A stretch of DNA of 64,000 bases. It comes from Bdellovibrio sp. UBA4095 (GTDB lineage: Bacteria > Bdellovibrionota > Bdellovibrionia > Bdellovibrionales > Bdellovibrionaceae). The stretch covers positions 1,138,871 to 1,202,870 of the forward strand of contig DFXZ01000004.1 of the NCBI GenBank assembly GCA_002381805.1, in the 5' to 3' direction. The translations under genes and the position numbers were made by a program. Below are positions 61,468-64,000 of this stretch, in pieces (the first letter of the stretch is position 1; every line of letters begins with the position of its first letter). The notes under the pieces were generated by a model. The model had not been told where the DNA came from. It made no database searches and worked only from the letters and a program-made list of their open reading frames with translations.

Positions 61468-63193
61468 CAAGAAGTTGTTCGTGAGTCCCGACTTCCATGA
61501 CTTCACCTTGCTGCAAAACCACGACGCGGTCACATTGTTCAATGGTAGAAAGGCGGTGGGCTATGATGATGCTGGTTCTGCCCTTTGTCACTTCGCGGGT
61601 CGCTTCTTGAATGATGTGTTCGCTTTCGGAGTCAATGTTTGCCGTCGCTTCATCCAAAATCAGAATATCGGGATTGAAGGCCAGAATTCGGGCGAATGCG
61701 ATCAGTTGACGTTCACCTACTGAAAGGTTGGAGCCACGTTCGTCTACAGGACTGTTGATGTTTCGACCCGTGCGCAAAAGAAGATCCATATATCCGGTTT
61801 TCTGACAAGCGTACAAGATTTGTTCCGGGGTGATTTTGGGATCACCTAAACCAATATTTTCGCTGATTGTACCTCTGAAAATAAAATTGTCCTGCTGAAC
61901 CACGCCGACATGGTGACGGATCTGCTCGCGTGGAATGCTTTCAAGAGGATGACCGTCGACAAAGATGGTTTCGGTTGGAGCGTCGTAGAACCTCTGTAAC
62001 AGAGAAATGAACGTTGATTTGCCGCTACCGGTTCGACCGATCAAGGCAATGGATTCTCCGGAGCTAATTTGCAAGTTAATCTTCTTAAGAACTAAGGGCA
62101 GATGTTCTTCATATCTGAAATCGAGTCCCTTAATTTCGAGCTGCCCGCGGAGTTTCAGATTTTCATGGAGTTGAACTCCAGAAAGCTCGGCTTCCGGAGT
62201 TTCATCCATAAGGGTAAAAATACGCTCGGCGCTGGTCAGAGAGTTTTGAAACTGTTGATATTTTTCCAGTATCTCGCGCAGTGGGGGAATAAAATCCTGG
62301 ATATTCATTAAGAAGGCTACCAAGGCGCCTATGCCGATTACATTTTGAGAGTTTAACAGTCCGCCAAAATACAGAGCCGAACTGATAGTTACGGCGTTGA
62401 ATAGATTCATAATCGGTTGCATCAGGGCATAGGCTTTAATGGACCGCATGTTGGTTTCAAGGTACTCATCCGAAAGCTTAGCAAATTTCTGACGGTTGCG
62501 TGTGACACGGTTATAGAGCTGAACCACCTTAATGCCATTTAGGTTTTCAGCTAAGAATGCGTTAATGAATGACAGCTTTTTCTTTTGCTCTCGTAGAATC
62601 TCGCGAATCTTGTTACTTAGGTAGAAAGAGGCCGCTATAAAAACTGGAGCCAGCAACAAAGAAATAATCGTCAGCTTCCAAGAAATCAGTGACAGCGCGA
62701 CGACCACTGAAACAATGACTATAAACTGTGTGAAGACGGAAATGACTCCTTCAGTAAAGAGCTCACCTAAAGACATCACATCATTAGTCAAGCGTGTGAC
62801 GATTCTACCATTTGGAGTTTTATTAAAAAACTGCATTGGTAATCTTTGTACATGCGACATTAAGTCGTCGCGTAAATGGAAGAGCATCCGATTGCCAAAA
62901 AGTTGAAATAGAAAAACATGCAAAAAAGAAAAACAAGCTCGCAGAATTTCAAGAGTTAAGTAGCCATAGGCCACCATGGCGAAGACTTGATAGTTTTGTC
63001 CTTTGATCCCGTGATCGATGACGTAACCGACTAAAAAAGGAATCATTCGGGCAACAATCGCAGTCCCTGCAACGGCGAAAATAGCAGAGAACAGTAACAA
63101 CTTATGGCGGCGAGCGTAGGGCCACAGTCGTTTAAATAGAGTCGCATAAGTAATATTCGCTTTAACCAGGTCTTCGTTCATGAAGTTACTCAT
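61385..63193 (-). CDS. ABC exporter subunit, canonical catalytic half
   Basis: A 602-residue half-transporter: six transmembrane helices (about 35-320), then ATPase with Walker A GRTGSGKST, Q-loop GVVQQDNFIF, signature LSVGERQLIAFAR, Walker B ILILDEATANID and H-loop AHRLS. The LSVGE signature is off-consensus, but Walker B Glu is intact. With the upstream gene it forms a heterodimeric exporter like YheH/YheI or TM287/288, moving drugs or lipids out. ATG 63193 follows GGAGAGGGGG and overlaps the upstream gene by 8 bases. Confidence 0.93.
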   Translation of the reverse strand: MSNFMNEDLVKANITYATLFKRLWPYARRHKLLLFSAIFAVAGTAIVARMIPFLVGYVIDHGIKGQNYQVFAMVAYGYLTLEILRACFSFLHVFLFQLFGNRMLFHLRDDLMSHVQRLPMQFFNKTPNGRIVTRLTNDVMSLGELFTEGVISVFTQFIVIVSVVVALSLISWKLTIISLLLAPVFIAASFYLSNKIREILREQKKKLSFINAFLAENLNGIKVVQLYNRVTRNRQKFAKLSDEYLETNMRSIKAYALMQPIMNLFNAVTISSALYFGGLLNSQNVIGIGALVAFLMNIQDFIPPLREILEKYQQFQNSLTSAERIFTLMDETPEAELSGVQLHENLKLRGQLEIKGLDFRYEEHLPLVLKKINLQISSGESIALIGRTGSGKSTFISLLQRFYDAPTETIFVDGHPLESIPREQIRHHVGVVQQDNFIFRGTISENIGLGDPKITPEQILYACQKTGYMDLLLRTGRNINSPVDERGSNLSVGERQLIAFARILAFNPDILILDEATANIDSESEHIIQEATREVTKGRTSIIIAHRLSTIEQCDRVVVLQQGEVMEVGTHEQLLAKKGLYHQFASVGLKTLIAEADEPVVP

Positions 63194-64000
63194 GCGCTGC
63201 CCCCTCTCCTTGAATTTGCACAATTTTTTGGAAAGTAGGACTGACCTTTAGGACTTCTTGGTAGCTGCCCCAAGCCTCGACGACTCCATCCTTCAAAATT
63301 AAAAGTTTGTCGATATTCTTTAGCGATGAAAGACGATGTGCCACGATGATTCGAGTCATCGAAGTGTGTGTGCGGCTTAGTTCTGACTCTATTGCCTGTT
63401 CAGTTTTTGTGTCTACCGCACTTAAAGAGTCATCCAGCATTAAGACTGGGGTGCGAACGATCAGTCCGCGAGCAATCGTTAGACGTTGCTTTTGGCCTCC
63501 GCTCAAATTGACTCCTCGTTCGCCCAGCTGAGATTCGAATTTATGGGGCAGCTGGTTAATTTCATGGCTAAGATCTACAATGTCAGTCATGCGTTGAACT
63601 TCGTCAGTAGTTGCAGGCTCTCCCAGTCCAAAACTTACGTTTTCGAACACGCTCTCGCTAAATAAATATGCTTCTTGAGGAACCAGCAAGAAAGTTCGGC
63701 GCAGGGATTCGACAGTAATGTCTTCAATGGAGTGTCCATTCACCAGAATCTGCCCTTGCTCCAGTGGATAAAGGCGCACGATCAAATTTAACAGGGTTGT
63801 TTTGCCAGCTCCAACGGGCCCCATAATTCCAAGGCTTTCCCCGGCTCTAAGTTTGAAAGAGACGTTTTTAAGAATCTGGTGAGGGCTTGCGAGGTGACGA
63901 AATGAAACGTTTCGAAACTCAAGACTTTCGAACTTTTCAATGGTGATCTTGCCAGTGTCTTGAATATCAGATTCAGTTTTTAAAACTTCTTTAATCCGAT
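63186..64000 (-). CDS. ABC exporter subunit, degenerate-site half (partial)
   Basis: The C-terminal 270 or so residues of a half-transporter; the membrane part is beyond the window edge, and the first complete codon is at 63998. The ATPase has Walker A GPVGAGKTT, Q-loop LVPQEAYLF, signature LSGGQKQRLTIAR, and Walker B LMLDDSLSAVD, in which the catalytic Glu is Asp. That is the usual asymmetry of heterodimeric exporters: this half supplies the consensus signature, the other the catalytic Glu. Stop codon overlaps the start of the next subunit. Confidence 0.92.
   Translation of the reverse strand, partial: RIKEVLKTESDIQDTGKITIEKFESLEFRNVSFRHLASPHQILKNVSFKLRAGESLGIMGPVGAGKTTLLNLIVRLYPLEQGQILVNGHSIEDITVESLRRTFLLVPQEAYLFSESVFENVSFGLGEPATTDEVQRMTDIVDLSHEINQLPHKFESQLGERGVNLSGGQKQRLTIARGLIVRTPVLMLDDSLSAVDTKTEQAIESELSRTHTSMTRIIVAHRLSSLKNIDKLLILKDGVVEAWGSYQEVLKVSPTFQKIVQIQGEGAAHE

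Noticed and set aside
1..64000. tRNA, rRNA, CRISPR arrays, insertion sequences, prophage
   Set aside because: Looked for in the gaps and coding content; no regular repeats with spacers, transposase, integrase or cloverleaf-like sequence was seen. A covariance-model scan was not possible here.

Overview
The window is 64 kb of densely packed bacterial chromosome with moderate GC. It looks like a predatory Gram-negative of the Bdellovibrio group (Bdellovibrionota). This is an inference from content: very many short lipoproteins and outer-membrane barrels, an HNH endonuclease of the type those genomes carry, Ser/Thr kinase-PEGA, GYF-PilZ and REC-CheX signalling proteins, secreted hydrolases, an L,D-transpeptidase and Mla/MCE lipid transport. 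I found no rRNA, tRNA, CRISPR array, insertion sequence or prophage.

Layout. 0-5.3 kb: the 3' end of aconitase, a frameshifted HNH endonuclease, an L,D-transpeptidase, then an XRE regulator, a membrane-anchored protein and an exported haem-c protein. 5.3-13.1 kb (minus strand): lipoprotein-type oligopeptidase B, NmrA-like reductase, recN, nadK and oligopeptidase A. 13.4-16.9 kb: envelope proteins (Cys/Tyr-rich lipoprotein, AMIN-like protein plus barrel, propeller lipoprotein). 16.9-21.3 kb: acyl-CoA ligase, Ser/Thr kinase, coaE. 21.3-27.3 kb: one small barrel, three paralogous PorV/FadL-like barrels and two lipoproteins. 27.4-33.2 kb: an AddB/AddA-type helicase-nuclease pair. 33.2-39.3 kb: OmpA-like protein, RNase HI with an extra C-terminal hybrid-binding-like domain, SDR, lipoprotein, lysophospholipase-like hydrolase and nadB.

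39.4-51.0 kb is one long plus-strand run of ten nearly contiguous genes: sensor kinase, degenerate GGDEF protein, alr, mlaE-mlaF-MCE protein, GYF-TPR protein, lipoprotein, YhaM-like nuclease, cysE. The MCE protein carries a C-terminal beta-rich extension that looks barrel-like, and this is the most interesting candidate for an undescribed arrangement. 51.1-55.3 kb: a 38-codon Arg-rich small ORF with a strong ribosome-binding site, then hrpB, a short rsmI-like methylase and a HAD phosphatase. 55.4-58.4 kb: phnD-phnC-phnE transporter and a thioesterase. 58.4-61.5 kb: REC-CheX, GYF-GYF-PilZ and a von Willebrand A lipoprotein. 61.4-64.0 kb: a heterodimeric ABC exporter, the first subunit cut by the window edge.

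Gene packing is tight throughout: starts overlap stops (TAATG, ATGA) inside operons, and five convergent gene pairs overlap tail to tail. All functional assignments come from reading motifs in the translated sequence; none were checked by database search.
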